Source: Cryptomeria japonica (Eukaryota > Streptophyta > Pinopsida > Cupressales > Cupressaceae). From it: a stretch of DNA of 64,000 bases. The position numbers were made by a program, and so were the translations under genes. Below are positions 22,010 to 32,681 of the stretch, one piece after another. The notes below the pieces were generated by a model that saw only the letters and a program-made list of their open reading frames with translations, was not told the DNA's origin and searched no databases. Numbering within the stretch: position 1 is the stretch's first letter; each line of letters starts with the position of its first letter. The stretch is taken from positions 559,525,945 through 559,589,944 of the forward strand of contig NC_081413.1 of the NCBI RefSeq assembly GCF_030272615.1, written 5' to 3'.

Positions 22010-22375
22010 CTGTTTGAACCTCATGAACCCCTTGAACCATTTTGAAAGGAGTTTGTAATGTTCATTTAGGTACCGCGGGTTATAAGTTGTGTCTAAAATG
22101 TTTCCAGACTAACCTTCACTCAAGTGTTTTGCAGCAGTTCTATTTCACGGTCGCGGATGATGTCTCATATCCTCGTTCTCCAGACTGTGAACCGTTTGAA
22201 CCTAGTTCAAACAGTTCAGTGATGTTCAACATGTTCGATAAAGTTCAAAAGGCCAGCGATAGTGAACAAAAGTTAATCTTTTCAAAGTAAAATTTCCTTG
22301 GCACAGCGTACGCTTTGAACTACCTGAACACTTATGAAGTCAGTTCAAATTGTTCATGCATGTTCAAATCAGGTG
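22010..22375. repeat. cluster of GTTCA/TGAAC motifs in U3
   Basis: By eye there are about eight TGAAC and eight GTTCA, several as TTTGAAC or GTTCAAA in both orientations, within about 370 bases. The cluster is kept in the other LTR at 32980-33340. Placed upstream of the TATA-like box, it could bind a regulator; that is inference. Confidence 0.55.
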
Positions 22376-22621
22376 GGTCTCATGGACTAAACGACATGAT
22401 GGCGCATTTATTGCTAAGTATGATGAAGATTGAACCATATCTCAAGTGACATCAACTGGCCGATTTTTGAAGGCAAGTAATCATTTTTGGGAATTGGCGG
22501 TTACCCCAAAAACGCCACCATGCATTCAATACACACGTGTGATGTCAAATCCCAATGCTCAGCACATTTGAATTGACAGTCGAAATTAATCCACTAAATG
22601 AGCTTTCATCACTACATTTTC

Positions 22622-22734
22622 TATAAGGTATGAAGTGATTAATTTCTGAAACTTGTTCTTCATTGCTGTTGAGTGTTTGATAGAAGGTTTGTCTATTGTT
22701 AATCGTTCGATTGGTTTCAACTGTGAAGGTGAGT
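22622..22734 (+). promoter_or_regulatory. candidate promoter and 5' splice donor in Tat LTR
   Basis: TATAAGG at 22622-22628 and AAG/GTGAGT at 22726-22734 are both kept in the 3' LTR (33589-33595 and 33693-33701). The TATA-like box would start transcription near 22655. GTGAGT fits the plant donor consensus, with possible acceptors CTCCAG and TTTTAG within 40 bases. The ORF begins about 90 bases downstream. No transcript evidence is available here. Confidence 0.4.
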
Positions 22735-22825
22735 TTTGATTCCTATCTTCTCCAGTGATTTTTAGTTGTTTTTCTCTCTCATAATAAAATTTGCTAGGGG
22801 AAATAAGGGTTGTTATTTATGAATT

Positions 22826-23936
22826 ATGAAGTCCACTCTGCACCTTTTCGGAAATATTTTCAGTCTTGCTTGCACAGAACCCATTGTCAGTGATACAAAC
22901 CTAAAAGGAGAGAATTTAGAAGTCTTGAAGGAAAGGGTGTTTAAAGGAATTGACGGTTCTTTTGGTTTAGAAATTCTAAGTAGTGGCCTCGTAGAGGCGG
23001 CGGCCTTTCCTCCTGGTATCCCTTGCCCAGAATTAGTTAGGAAGTGCATTGTGAGGTATGATCCTATTTATGAAACTATCAAGAGAGATAATGGTGAAAC
23101 CCTCCTCGCGATTAACAGGGAAGTCATTTCTTCTGTTTTCAAATTGCCTGATTATAAGTTCTCAAATTTTTCTCCCCCCCAATCAGTCACTGAGTTCAAT
23201 GCAGATAAAACTAGACACCGGAATAATATAGCGAAGCATTGGTTGAAATTTCCTCAGAGGGGTGGCTCCAGGTTACTTAAATATCCCAAAAAAAATCACA
23301 TTCTTCCCCACATCCATGATGTTATGTTACTGTTACACCGAGTTAGAGGTTCAGTTGAGGCCTACAGCTTCGATGATTGGATTTACTGTTATGTGCAACT
23401 GGTGTTAGAAGCAAAATAGTATCTTGACTGGGAAGAGCTTATTACCGACTCCATGAGGGAACAACTGAGCATGGCGAAGAAGTTCAAGCAAAATTTCTTT
23501 ATGTCCTCGTATTTGATATATTGCCTAGCATGTGTTAAAGAAATAATGGGGATACCTAGGCAACTTGCTGAAGGAGATGTTTCTGTGTTTGACTTTTACC
23601 CCATGTTGCAAAAAGATAATGCATTGCAGGATTTTAGGAAAGTACATAATGCTTTCCTGGGAGACTTGTGTTATGAGTTAAAAAAACATGAAATCTAAAA
23701 GGATGTCTGACGATGCACAGGCATTAGTGAAAAGATATGGTAGTTGCTTTGTTCAGTTTCCTCATTTCTTTTATATAAGGGTAGGTGGCTTTGAAGAAGA
23801 GCCTTTCAGACTTCCTCATTTTTGTTCTGATTGTTTTGTCCTTGCTGAGATCTGTAGGCAGTTGTCTACCGTAATTAAGAAAGCTCAACCCAAAGATAAA
23901 TGGGAGGATCATTTTCCTATTCAATTGGTAATTTAA
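22826..23936 (+). pseudogene. LTR-encoded ORF-a of unknown function (5' LTR copy)
   Basis: The ATG at 22826 opens MKSTLHLFGNIFSLACTEP, and the frame runs about 370 codons to a TAA at 23934-23936 that is shared with the other LTR. This copy has a private TAG at 23417 (CAG in the partner) and one extra A in the run near 23680 that shifts frame. Recognisable words are LLAINREVISSVFKLPDY, IHDVMLLLHRVRGS, FMSSYLIYCLACVKEIMGIP and GGFEEEPFRLPHFCSDCFVL. I do not recognise the family with confidence. The INREVI-FKLP word recalls plant mobile domain and putative plant transposon proteins carried by other plant elements. It lies in the same orientation as gag-pol. Confidence 0.6.
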
Positions 23937-23978
23937 TCTTGTAGTTCAATATCAGATGCGTTAAGCATAGGAGCTGAC

Positions 23979-25862
23979 TTGAAGAATTTCAATTTTCCAC
24001 TGTATCATGAAAGGAAGGGCTTTGATAATAAAGGTTTCTCACAGAGTCTTGGTTTGATGTCGCATCTTCCAATACCACACTTGGAGGACTTTTGGGAAGA
24101 TTGCGGTGATGAGCTTGAAGTGTTCAAAAGAGCAAATATGAGAATGGTTCCAGAACAAATAGTTTCACTGCAGGTGAAACTTGATGTAAGTGGGATCGAA
24201 GAGGATTATTTGGAGCTTTTTGAACCTAGATATCTAGACCAAGCTGAACCAGAAATGTCCTGCATTAATTGGGATGTAGAAGAAGAGGATGATATACAAC
24301 TTAGAACAAAGAGAGTCTTGGAAAGAACCACAGATTGGGTTAATAAGAAAAGAGCAATGAAATTAGGCATCAAGATTGATCCTGCAAGAGATAATGTGGT
24401 TTCTCTACATTCCCCAAAACGTTTTTCTAACCCCATTTCTATGCCTGTTCATACAGGTAAAAATAAGAAGTCATCTCACACCAAGCACGAGCCTAATCTT
24501 GCTTTGAACTTTCTTGCCCCTCGATATACAAGGTCACGGAGTGTTGCACAAAGGAAAATGGACCTTGATAGTGACATTGTCAACACTATGGATTCTCATG
24601 AAATCACTATAGCCATGACACCCCCACCTAAAGTAATTGGAGGAACAGCTAGTTCAAATACAACTCCCAAATGGTTAACTACTTCAGTAAGCAAGAAACG
24701 GAGCTTCATCCCAGTGTCCATCCCAATCCAAGACATGGTGGTCAAATACATGGAGAAGGGTCCCAAACAAAAGAAGTTCAAAACAACTACCAGATTGGAT
24801 GTTGATGAAAAGACCAGGAGGTGGGTTGCTGAAATTGCTTCTTATAAGCCCAAAGATGAGAATAAGGAAGTAAATGCAGAGGATTTTGAGGTCACCAAAG
24901 TGGATCTCAGGAACATGAGTAGGGACTCTGATAATCACCTTTTCCAAGTGTTGGCTAAGACAATGCTCACCAGGTCAAAAACATGGACAAGAGAAAAGAG
25001 AACTAAAATGGCATATCAAGATTCTAGATCAATTCATTGATAGCATAGGCTGTTTTGGAGCACTTCCCATATCGTATGCCTCAGAAATTTTTGACCCTAC
25101 TTCACCAGAGAACAAGAAACTGATGAATCAAGTTCAGCGAGCCAAGAGCATCGCATGGGCCGTAGAGAAATGGATTGAAGGAGTGATTAGAGATGGTGAA
25201 AAATATATTACAAACTCCAGGAAGCTATGCAATGAAATGCAAAATCTCACTGAGGAGATTCATAATTAGATTGTGCCATGGGAAAAGGAAGAGCATAAAT
25301 GGGAAAATGTATTACCCATGCTCATCAAGATAGAAGAATACGGAGCCACAAATTTTTTAGTAGAAAATTTAATTAAATTGGTAACTAATGAGTGCCAGCT
25401 TTTCATATTGAAGAAAACTATAGCGTGGTGGGTAATTACATTCAAGTCTCTAATTTCCGATGCTCGAGCCTCTGTTTACGAGCTTTAAGAACTTTAGTTT
25501 AGCCTTGTCAATGACAATAAAGTGGTTAACCCAGACCATGATTGGCAACTGGGACTTTGTGGGTTGAACACATAGGACGCAGTAAAGGCATTTAGGCTAC
25601 ACATGGAGAAAGTTAAGGCCAAAGGTAACTTCACCCCTGAAGATATAACACAGATCGCCTGAATTGAGTCATGATGTTCATTGGTAACAATCATTTACCT
25701 AAGTATACCAAGAAAATGGTGAAACACGAGTGGGACAAGGAATCCGCAAAAGCAAAGATCAATGCCATGAAAAATCCAAGTCAATCTATAATTCAGGAGC
25801 TTGCAACCGCCCACGATGCCCAGAAAAGTGGAGGAGATGACGATGATGGAGAAGAGGCATAA
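23979..25862 (+). pseudogene. LTR-encoded ORF-b of unknown function (5' LTR copy)
   Basis: In frame with ORF-a beyond the shared TAA, it is hydrophilic and Lys/Glu-rich. Words include LKNFNFPLYHERKGFDNKGF, GLMSHLPIPHLEDFW, LNFLAPRYTRSRS, NTTPKWLTTS and IPIQDMVVKYMEKGPKQKKF. This copy stays open to 25040, where a base loss near 24978 shifts frame. The other frame then continues through IGCFGALPIS and VPWEKEEHKWENVLPML to a TGA shared by both LTRs at 25660-25662. Coding-like sequence goes on to an acidic tail ending GGDDDDGEEA at 25862. No known domain is seen; a charged, perhaps nuclear, protein is possible. Confidence 0.55.
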
Positions 25863-26732
25863 CATGATGCTAATGCTTTTTTTGTCTTTTATATGCTTTT
25901 CATAACCTTGCAATGACTTCGGGACATCTGTCCCCTAAATACTCTGTTGGTTTTTATAACTGTTTTCAAAGGAGGTCGATTTTTGAGGGAGACCTCCTCT
26001 GTTCTTTAAAAGACTACTATAAATTAGATTAAGATAGATAGAGAAAGGGTTAGAAAATATACTAAGATTTTTAGAAGTTTTTAGTTTCATCTAAATGAAG
26101 TGATGAAGTTTTTTAGAATCTGAACTTGGAAAGAACTTATGTGTGTATTGTTATGTCTTTGTTGCATGAAATACATATATAAAGATCATATGCATTTTGA
26201 GGTGGAAAATCTTTGAGTTTGAATCCATGGAGTGGTATTTCTTTGCAAATATTAATCTAATCAAAATGTCTGTGATTACCTTTCCAATGATGGATGTTGT
26301 TATCAATCAGGCGCTTCTTTCTGTGTTGTTTGGAAAGATATTTAGTTGAAAAGAGACCTTGTTTCTCTTTTTTATTCTTAAGAAGTACTGAAATCAGTGT
26401 TATTAAACTTTGCTTTGATTTCTTCTGATATTCGTGGTGAAGCACTTCGTAGAAAATTATCCTGAAATATTTAATATATTGACTGGCCTCTCATCAAAGA
26501 ATGAAGTAGGCAGCCTTATGTGCTTTCAGGTTAAAAGTATAACAATTTATTTAGTTAGATTATTCCCTGAATAACTCATGGAGGGAGTTGTACCTATCTA
26601 AAATTAAGAGGGAAGTGATGTATGTCACACTTACCCAATTGTTTAGTTGAACTTTTGTCTTTCAAAGGGGTAACAGAACTTAGAATCAATTCAATTTAAA
26701 GAAAGACAAAAATCTGTTCACTAACAGATTTT

Positions 26733-26750
26733 TGGCGACTTTGTTGGGGA
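26733..26750 (+). other. Tat element primer-binding site
   Basis: TGGCGACTTTGTTGGGGA, six bases after the LTR, matches 14 of 18 bases of the TGGCGCC-type site I associate with Athila/Tat elements and tRNA-Asp. The tRNA assignment is an inference. Confidence 0.6.
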
Positions 26751-27943
26751 ACATTAACATTCAATAGATCAGTATGTTACATGTGTTAGAAACTGAAACT
26801 CATAACCAACAATATCCATAAGATTGCTTTGTTTTGGAAAGAGAAAAAGAAAGAGGTGAACGATTCAGAAGAGTTCCCATATCCCCAGAGCGTTGTTGTG
26901 GTTGAAAGAGTTGTTTAGAGACCCTAGAAGAAATAACACTGGATTCTCGTCCTTATACCAGATCACAAAGGAGAGAGGGAGTTGTTGATAATTTTTTTGA
27001 AGAACTGCAAGGGTTATCATTTTCCACAAACTTCACTCCCAAGAGGAACGCTAAAAGCAGACCTTCTTCTCCTACTAAAACTACTCCCAAAGTACCTCTC
27101 TCTTCTAGTCACTGGCAAGCATTAACTCTTTCTGGAATTCAAGCCCCTCCTCTTGTAACTATTTAACCTGTTTTCATCATGGCCCAACCATGGGGTGCCG
27201 CAATTGGGCCTCTTGCTCTTTGTGCTCATAATTCTCTTCGGAAAGGGGTTAGGGATGTTTTACCTAAGTTCAATGGAGATGGGAAAATTTTGGTTGAAGA
27301 ACATTTGAATTCCTTTAATGTAGCTATTGGGATACTAGCAGTGCAGCATGAGGATGTCGCTATTAGGATTTTCGCTCAAACTCTTACCTAGGGAGCAGCA
27401 GATTGGTTCAGTCATCTGCAGGCAGGATCTGTAACCGATTGGCAAACAATGAAAATTGCTTTTGAGAAATGGTTTAAGAGTGTTGATGATGAGCACTCAC
27501 TTTTGGCTTAGCTCACACAAATGAAGAAAGAGATTCATGAGCCAATGAGAGATTATGTAGCTAGATATAATAAGATTATTCATAAAATTCCCCAGGCTAA
27601 AAGACCAACTGCTGATAACCAACAATGTTTCTTCATCAACTTTATGCCTCCTAATGTTGGTTTCCATCTCTGAAGGAATAGGCCAGTTGATCTTGATACT
27701 ACACAAAATCAGGCTATAGAGCTTGAAGATGATCTAATAACAACAGGGAAGTGGAGAAAAGACGTGCAAATTTCTCAAGGTCAATCTCAAGCTTCCACTT
27801 CTTTGACTAAACCAGTTGTTCAAAGATTAGTCAATGATATGATTGCCTTGAAAAGGCAAATTCTGAAAACTCGAGGTTCTTACCCACAACCATATCAAGA
27901 TATAAGTAGAAAACAACCAAACCAATATAATTATGGGTGAACT
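26751..27943 (+). pseudogene. Tat element leader and gag
   Basis: Coding-like sequence begins near 26920 (RPYTRSQRREGVVDNFFEEL), but has a stop before the ATG at 27179. From there MAQPWGAAIGPLALCAHNS, VLPKFNGDGKILVEEHLNSF, ADWFSHLQAGSVTDWQTMKI and MRDYVARYNKIIHKI give a clear Retrotrans_gag capsid domain. Stops at 27389, 27509, 27671 and 27938 replace expected codons. Gag would build the particle that encloses element RNA. Confidence 0.8.
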
Positions 27944-29180
27944 TTGCAACTTCTTGCTGCCCCCCAAAGATTGCAAATAGAGGCTCCTCCTGATAAAGGT
28001 GCTATGTGCTCTTTTCACCTTACCTCAGATCATGATGGGAATTCTTGTCCTAATATGATAAGGCATGTCCAAATGGGAAGCACTAAGGATGAACTCGGAG
28101 AATTCATTGGAGTAGAGAAGATTCAAGAAGTACCTGGCAACTCTGGATCCTTTTACCTTGAATATGAATCAGATTCAGAAAGAGGTGGAAATATTTTGGT
28201 AACTCTTGAAGACCCTACATGTGCAATCCTTACAAGGAATCAACGAACCTCCCAGCCTGCTCCTTTTGCGAACTCTACTGGAACTAATTTCAAGGGTAAG
28301 GATCTCGCAAGTAATGATTCCTCCTTTCATGCAAAGACTCCTGAAGTTAAGATTTTACAAAGGAATATTGAAAGTAAAAATAATTCTTCTCTTTCTCCCT
28401 CCTTTGACATAATTGAATTTTGCAAAGCTTCAACTGTTCAACTTTCTACTGTTGAATATTTGAAACTGAACCCGAGGGAATTAGACAAGTTGGTCAAATA
28501 TGTAAAAGGAGATCGTACCTCAGATTCCTCAGTGCATAAGTGTGTGGTTGATAATGATTTGTTTGTTGTTGAAACACCTACATCTGCTTCTTGCCCTCCC
28601 ACTGATTCGATTAATCCTTGTGCCTTTAACAATACTAAAGATAAGCTTGAGACTGAAGTTCTGAAGCCCAAACCTTTTTATATCTCTCTCCTCCTGAACG
28701 GTCAGAAGCTCAACAATTGTATTATAGATTCAGGGGCATCAAATAACATAATGCCATCATCTGTTGCTAGAGCTTTAGGTTTAACACTTACTAAAACATT
28801 TGGGAGATGTTACTCGATGGATGGGAAGCAGGTCCCTCTCATTGAGCAGGTAAAGGATGCTCAAGCAGTGCTTGCAGCATGTCCTGATAAAAGGGTGAAA
28901 CTGACTATTTTTGTTGCTGACATTCCTACAAGTTACGGGATGCTTTTAAGTAGGACTTTCTGTAAAGATCTTGGAGATGAAATCAAGATGGATTGGTCAG
29001 AAGCTATCATTCCACTAGGAAAACAAAAGATCAAGCTTGAACATGAACCAAAAAATAAATATACAGTCTTTCCTTCTGATAATCCCAAAGCTCAGATTAT
29101 GTTCCAAGAGTGTGAATTTAGAAATTATCTCATTCTTGCACCTAATAAAGAAGAATTAGAAGAAGTAGTTGATAAACAAG
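27944..29180 (+). pseudogene. Tat element gag C-terminus and aspartic protease
   Basis: It lies in the long open frame 27944-29383. A His/Cys-rich gag C-terminus (CSFHLTSDHDGNSCP at about 28005-28060) precedes a low-complexity spacer. The protease domain at about 28670-28960 begins LLNGQKLNNCIIDSGASNNI, with the D-S-G-A active site intact, and has MDGKQVPLIEQVKD and TSYGMLLSRTF at its flap end. The domain would mature Gag-Pol. No lesion falls inside the protease itself. Confidence 0.85.
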
Positions 29181-29680
29181 ACGAATTGTGGCAAATGGAA
29201 TTTGATGGAAGTTGTGCCAACTCTAGTTCAGGAGCAGGCGTAGTTATGCTTTCCCCTAACGGTAATGTTTTCCCTTTTTCCTTTAAATTAGATTTCAAGA
29301 ATACAAATAACACTGTGGAATATGAGGCATTACTTTTAGGGTTGAATGAAGCCAAATATAAGGGCATAAAATTGCTTAGGTAAAAGGTGATGCGGAGCTA
29401 ATTGTTAAACAGGTAAGAAATGTTTATTCTGTTAAAAATGATAGACTAAAACATTATAGAAATAGATTTTCGGATGAGATAGAGTTTTTTTATGCTTTCT
29501 CAATTGAAGCTATTGCCAAGAGAGCAAAACACTAGGGTAGATTCATTGGCCGTTTCCTCTTCTCTCTTGTTACCACACCCATACTTTAAGAACGATTCTT
29601 ATAGGATTGAAATGATTTATAGGCCTAGTGTCCCTGACAATGTGAACCATTGGCAAGTATTTGATACAGATGCCTAGATT
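29181..29680 (+). pseudogene. extra (archaeal/plant-type) RNase H between PR and RT
   Basis: LWQMEFDGSCANSSSGAGVV, NTVEYEALLLGLNEAKYKG, KGDAELIVKQVRNVYSVKN and REQNTRVDSLAVSSSLLLP supply the DG, E, D and D residues of an RVT_3-type RNase H. From knowledge of the family, Tat elements carry such a second RNase H besides the one fused to RT. Frameshifts at about 29383 and 29480 break it, but the order is clear. It may have taken over primer-removal or hybrid-degradation roles. Confidence 0.85.
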
Positions 29681-29689
29681 AAAGATTTC

Positions 29690-31334
29690 ATGGAGTGTAC
29701 CCATTCCTTTGTCCAATCATATTTTGAGGGTTCTGAAGATATGTGTAAAGAATTTTGCCCAGATCCTGGTATTGATTCTGATAAGAGTTTCATTCAGCTT
29801 AAGGGAAACAAAATCCTGAAAGGTTTGGTGACTCTAGAGAGGTTTTTCACCCGTAATGATGTGTTCACTGGAAGAAAGTTCTTGATAATGACAGTAAGGT
29901 GGGTTGTGAAAAGATCAATCTGGGTGACGAATCTAACCCCAAAATGGTAGCAATCAGCAAATGTTGTTCTTTTGAGGAGAAACGAATGCTCAATGAGTTA
30001 TTGCAAGAATACATTGATGTGTTCGCTTGGTCTTATGATGATTTGAAGGAATTTAGGAATGGTCAGTTTCAACATCAAATTCCGTTGAAGCCTGGTGTTT
30101 CTCCTTTTAGACAAAAACTGAGAAATTTCAATCCCATGATGGTAGAAGCAACTTTCAAGGAGGTAGATAAAATGCTTAAAGCTAGGATTATATATCCAAT
30201 TCATCGCTCCACTTGGGTGGCCAATATAGTACCTGTGAGGAAGAAAAATGGGGAAATTTGGATTTGTGTAGATTTTCACAATCTGAATCAGGCAAGTCTT
30301 AAGGATAACTATGCTTTACCCAATATGGATTATATTTTGCAGACAGTAGCTAGATCTGAAATGATGTCAATGTTAGATGATTTTTCTAGCTACAACCAAA
30401 TTAGTGTTGCAGAAAATGAACAACACAAGACAACATTCATCACTCATTGGGGAATGTTTGCATATAATCGTATGCCTTTTGGTTTGATTAATACCGGAGC
30501 AACTTTTCAAAGGGCCATGGATTCTTCTTTTAGGTATTTCCATGACAGAATTATTGTTGTTTACCTAGATGACTTGACCGTGTTTTCTAAAGATAGAAAA
30601 AATCATCTCAAAGATCTGAGGGCAGTTCTACAACGTTGTCAAGAACATGGTATCTCCTTGAATCCAAAAAAGTCAGTTTTATGTGTAACTGAGGGCAAAT
30701 TACAGGGGCACGTCATTTCGAAAGAAGGTGTCAAGATTGATCCAGAAAGAGTCAATGCAATCCAACACCTCAGCTTGCCTTCAAACCGGACTGGAGTAAG
30801 GTCATTTTTCGGTCAGGTAAACTTCTTGAGAAGGTTTGTCCCCAAATTTGCAGAAACTACTAAGCACATCATCAGCTTGTTGAGTGAGAAGTATCCTTTT
30901 AAATGGACTGATGAGGCCAAAGAAGCCTTTGAAAATATCAAGAGCTCAGTTGCCAATGCGCCAACCCTCATCAACCCAGATTTTAAAAAGAATTTTGTCA
31001 TATACTGTTATGCCTCAGAACATACAATGTCAGGAATATTATTACAAGTAGATGAATCTGGGACTAAAGCACCTATAGAATTCATGAGTGTCCTCTTAAG
31101 AAACATGAGCTTAAGTATTCACTCTCAGAGAAACAAGCTTTTGTCGTGGTTAAAGAAGTTAAACAATTCAGGTATTATATTCTGCACTCTCACTCTATGG
31201 TGTTTGTTCCAGATTTTGCAGTGAAAAGTATTCTGACTCATCAGGAAGTTGGACTTAATAAAAGAGCGACATGGGTAACCAAAATTCAGGAATATGATAT
31301 GGATATTCATCCTACAAAGATAGTTAAAGGATAG
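29690..31334 (+). pseudogene. Tat element RT and RNase H
   Basis: The spacer 29690-29895 shifts frame into a 441-codon frame (29899-31224). RT motifs are DVFAWSYDDLKEF, RSTWVANIVPVRKKNGEIW, DNYALPNMDYILQ, MSMLDDFSSYNQISV, MPFGLINTGATFQRAMD and the catalytic VVYLDDLTVFSKD (YLDD at 30562-30573). The thumb shows VRSFFGQVNFLRRFVPKFAE. RNase H begins FVIYCYASEHTMSGILLQ. A single-base frameshift near 31090 moves to KEVKQFRYYILHSHS, and a TAG at 31332-31334 (CAG expected) closes it. Relatively well preserved. Confidence 0.88.
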
Positions 31335-32681
31335 GGCTTATGCAAATTAATAGTAGAAAATAAGATGGAGACAGAAAAAGAGCTACCATTAACTCTATTC
31401 GTTGGGTTGCAAGATACATGGTTTTCTGATGTAGCTTATTATTTGACCTATGGTAGTTGCCCGAGTCATTTGTCAAATAAAGAACAAAGGAATCTCAAAT
31501 TGAAAGAAGCTAAGTATGTTATTTGGCAAGACATTTTGTACAAAAAAGGCTTGGATAATACCTATTTGAGATGTGTAGATAAGCCTCAACAACGAAAGCT
31601 TCTGGAAGTTTATCATGATGAAGCCTGCGGTGGACATTTCTCATCCTCGGTAACTGCTTTTAAGATTTTAAGAAACTATTTTTATTGTTCTGGTATGTTT
31701 CGTGATGCATATACTTATGTTAAGGGATGTGAAAAATGTCAACTCTTTTATGCAAAACCACATTTAGCTGCTCTACCTTTAAGGCCTGTGGTAGTGGATG
31801 AACCTTTAAAACAATGGGGTATTGATTTCATTGGTCCAATAAATCCTCATTCCAGTGCTAGGCATATGTATATTCTAACAACAACAGATTATTTTACTAA
31901 GTGGGTAGAGGTTGTCCCCACTAATAAGGCGAACTCAAAGGTTGTATGTAATTTTCTCGAAGATTGCATTTTAGTCCATTTTGGGGTCCCTCAGAATATT
32001 GTCACAGATAATGCATCATATTTCTCCTCTGAAGAGTTGACTATGTTCTGTTATGAACATCAAATTACTCCTTCACATTCCTCCGATTACTTTCCGCAAG
32101 GTAATGGGTTAGCAGAATCAAGCAACAAGAACCTAGTAGCCATCATGAAGAAGTTAGTTGATGATAATGCCCGGAACTGGAATAAAAAGGTATATGAAGC
32201 CTTATGGGTGGATAGAATTACTCCTAAAAGAGCAATTGGAATGGCACCTTATGAACTGGTGTATGGGATTGGCGCAAAGGTTTCTTTACCTCTGGAATTG
32301 GCAGCGATGAGACTTCAAACCATAATTAAGGACTTCTTCCAAAATGCTCTAGAGAAGAGAGTCATGTATTTGATGAAGCTGGAAGAGGAAAGAGAGATGT
32401 TAGTGGATAGAATTACTGAGCATCAAAACAGCGTGAAGAAAATCTTCGATATGAGAGATCGACCAAGAGGGTTCCTAAAAGGAGATGAAGTATTGTTGTG
32501 GGACAAAAGAAGGGAACCAAAGGGTGCCCATGGAAAATATGATTCATTGTGGAAAGGTCCATTCAAGATCCATGAAGTAGTGGGACCGAATGCATTCAGA
32601 CTAAATTATTCTGATGGAACAGTTATGCCCTATACCTATAATGGGAAACACTTGAAGCTCTATAAACTTTTAAATCTATGA
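31335..32681 (+). pseudogene. Tat element integrase
   Basis: The open frame of 438 codons after ATG 31365 continues in the RNase H frame past the TAG. It has the HHCC zinc finger (HDEACGGHF and KGCEKCQLF), a catalytic core with D in WGIDFIGPINP, D in NIVTDNASYFSS and E in GNGLAESSNKN, and a C-terminal part with GYPFK-like WKGPFKIHEVVGPNAFRL. All catalytic residues are present. It ends at TGA 32679-32681, about 150 bases before the 3' LTR. The domain itself could be functional if it were expressed; the polyprotein is not intact. Confidence 0.88.

Larger units (their letters stand above)
21864..26726 (+). repeat. Tat element 5' LTR
   Basis: It contains in order a GTTCA/TGAAC-rich segment (22010-22375), a TATAAGG box (22622), a GTGAGT site (22729), a long ORF region (22826-25862) and an AT-rich tail. 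It lacks 63 bases present in the other LTR at 35526-35588, lost between two GGAC copies. Confidence 0.92.

Noticed and set aside
22813-23049. Antisense ORF in the Tat LTR
   Set aside because: Shadow of the longer sense frame, which is the one kept between LTR copies.
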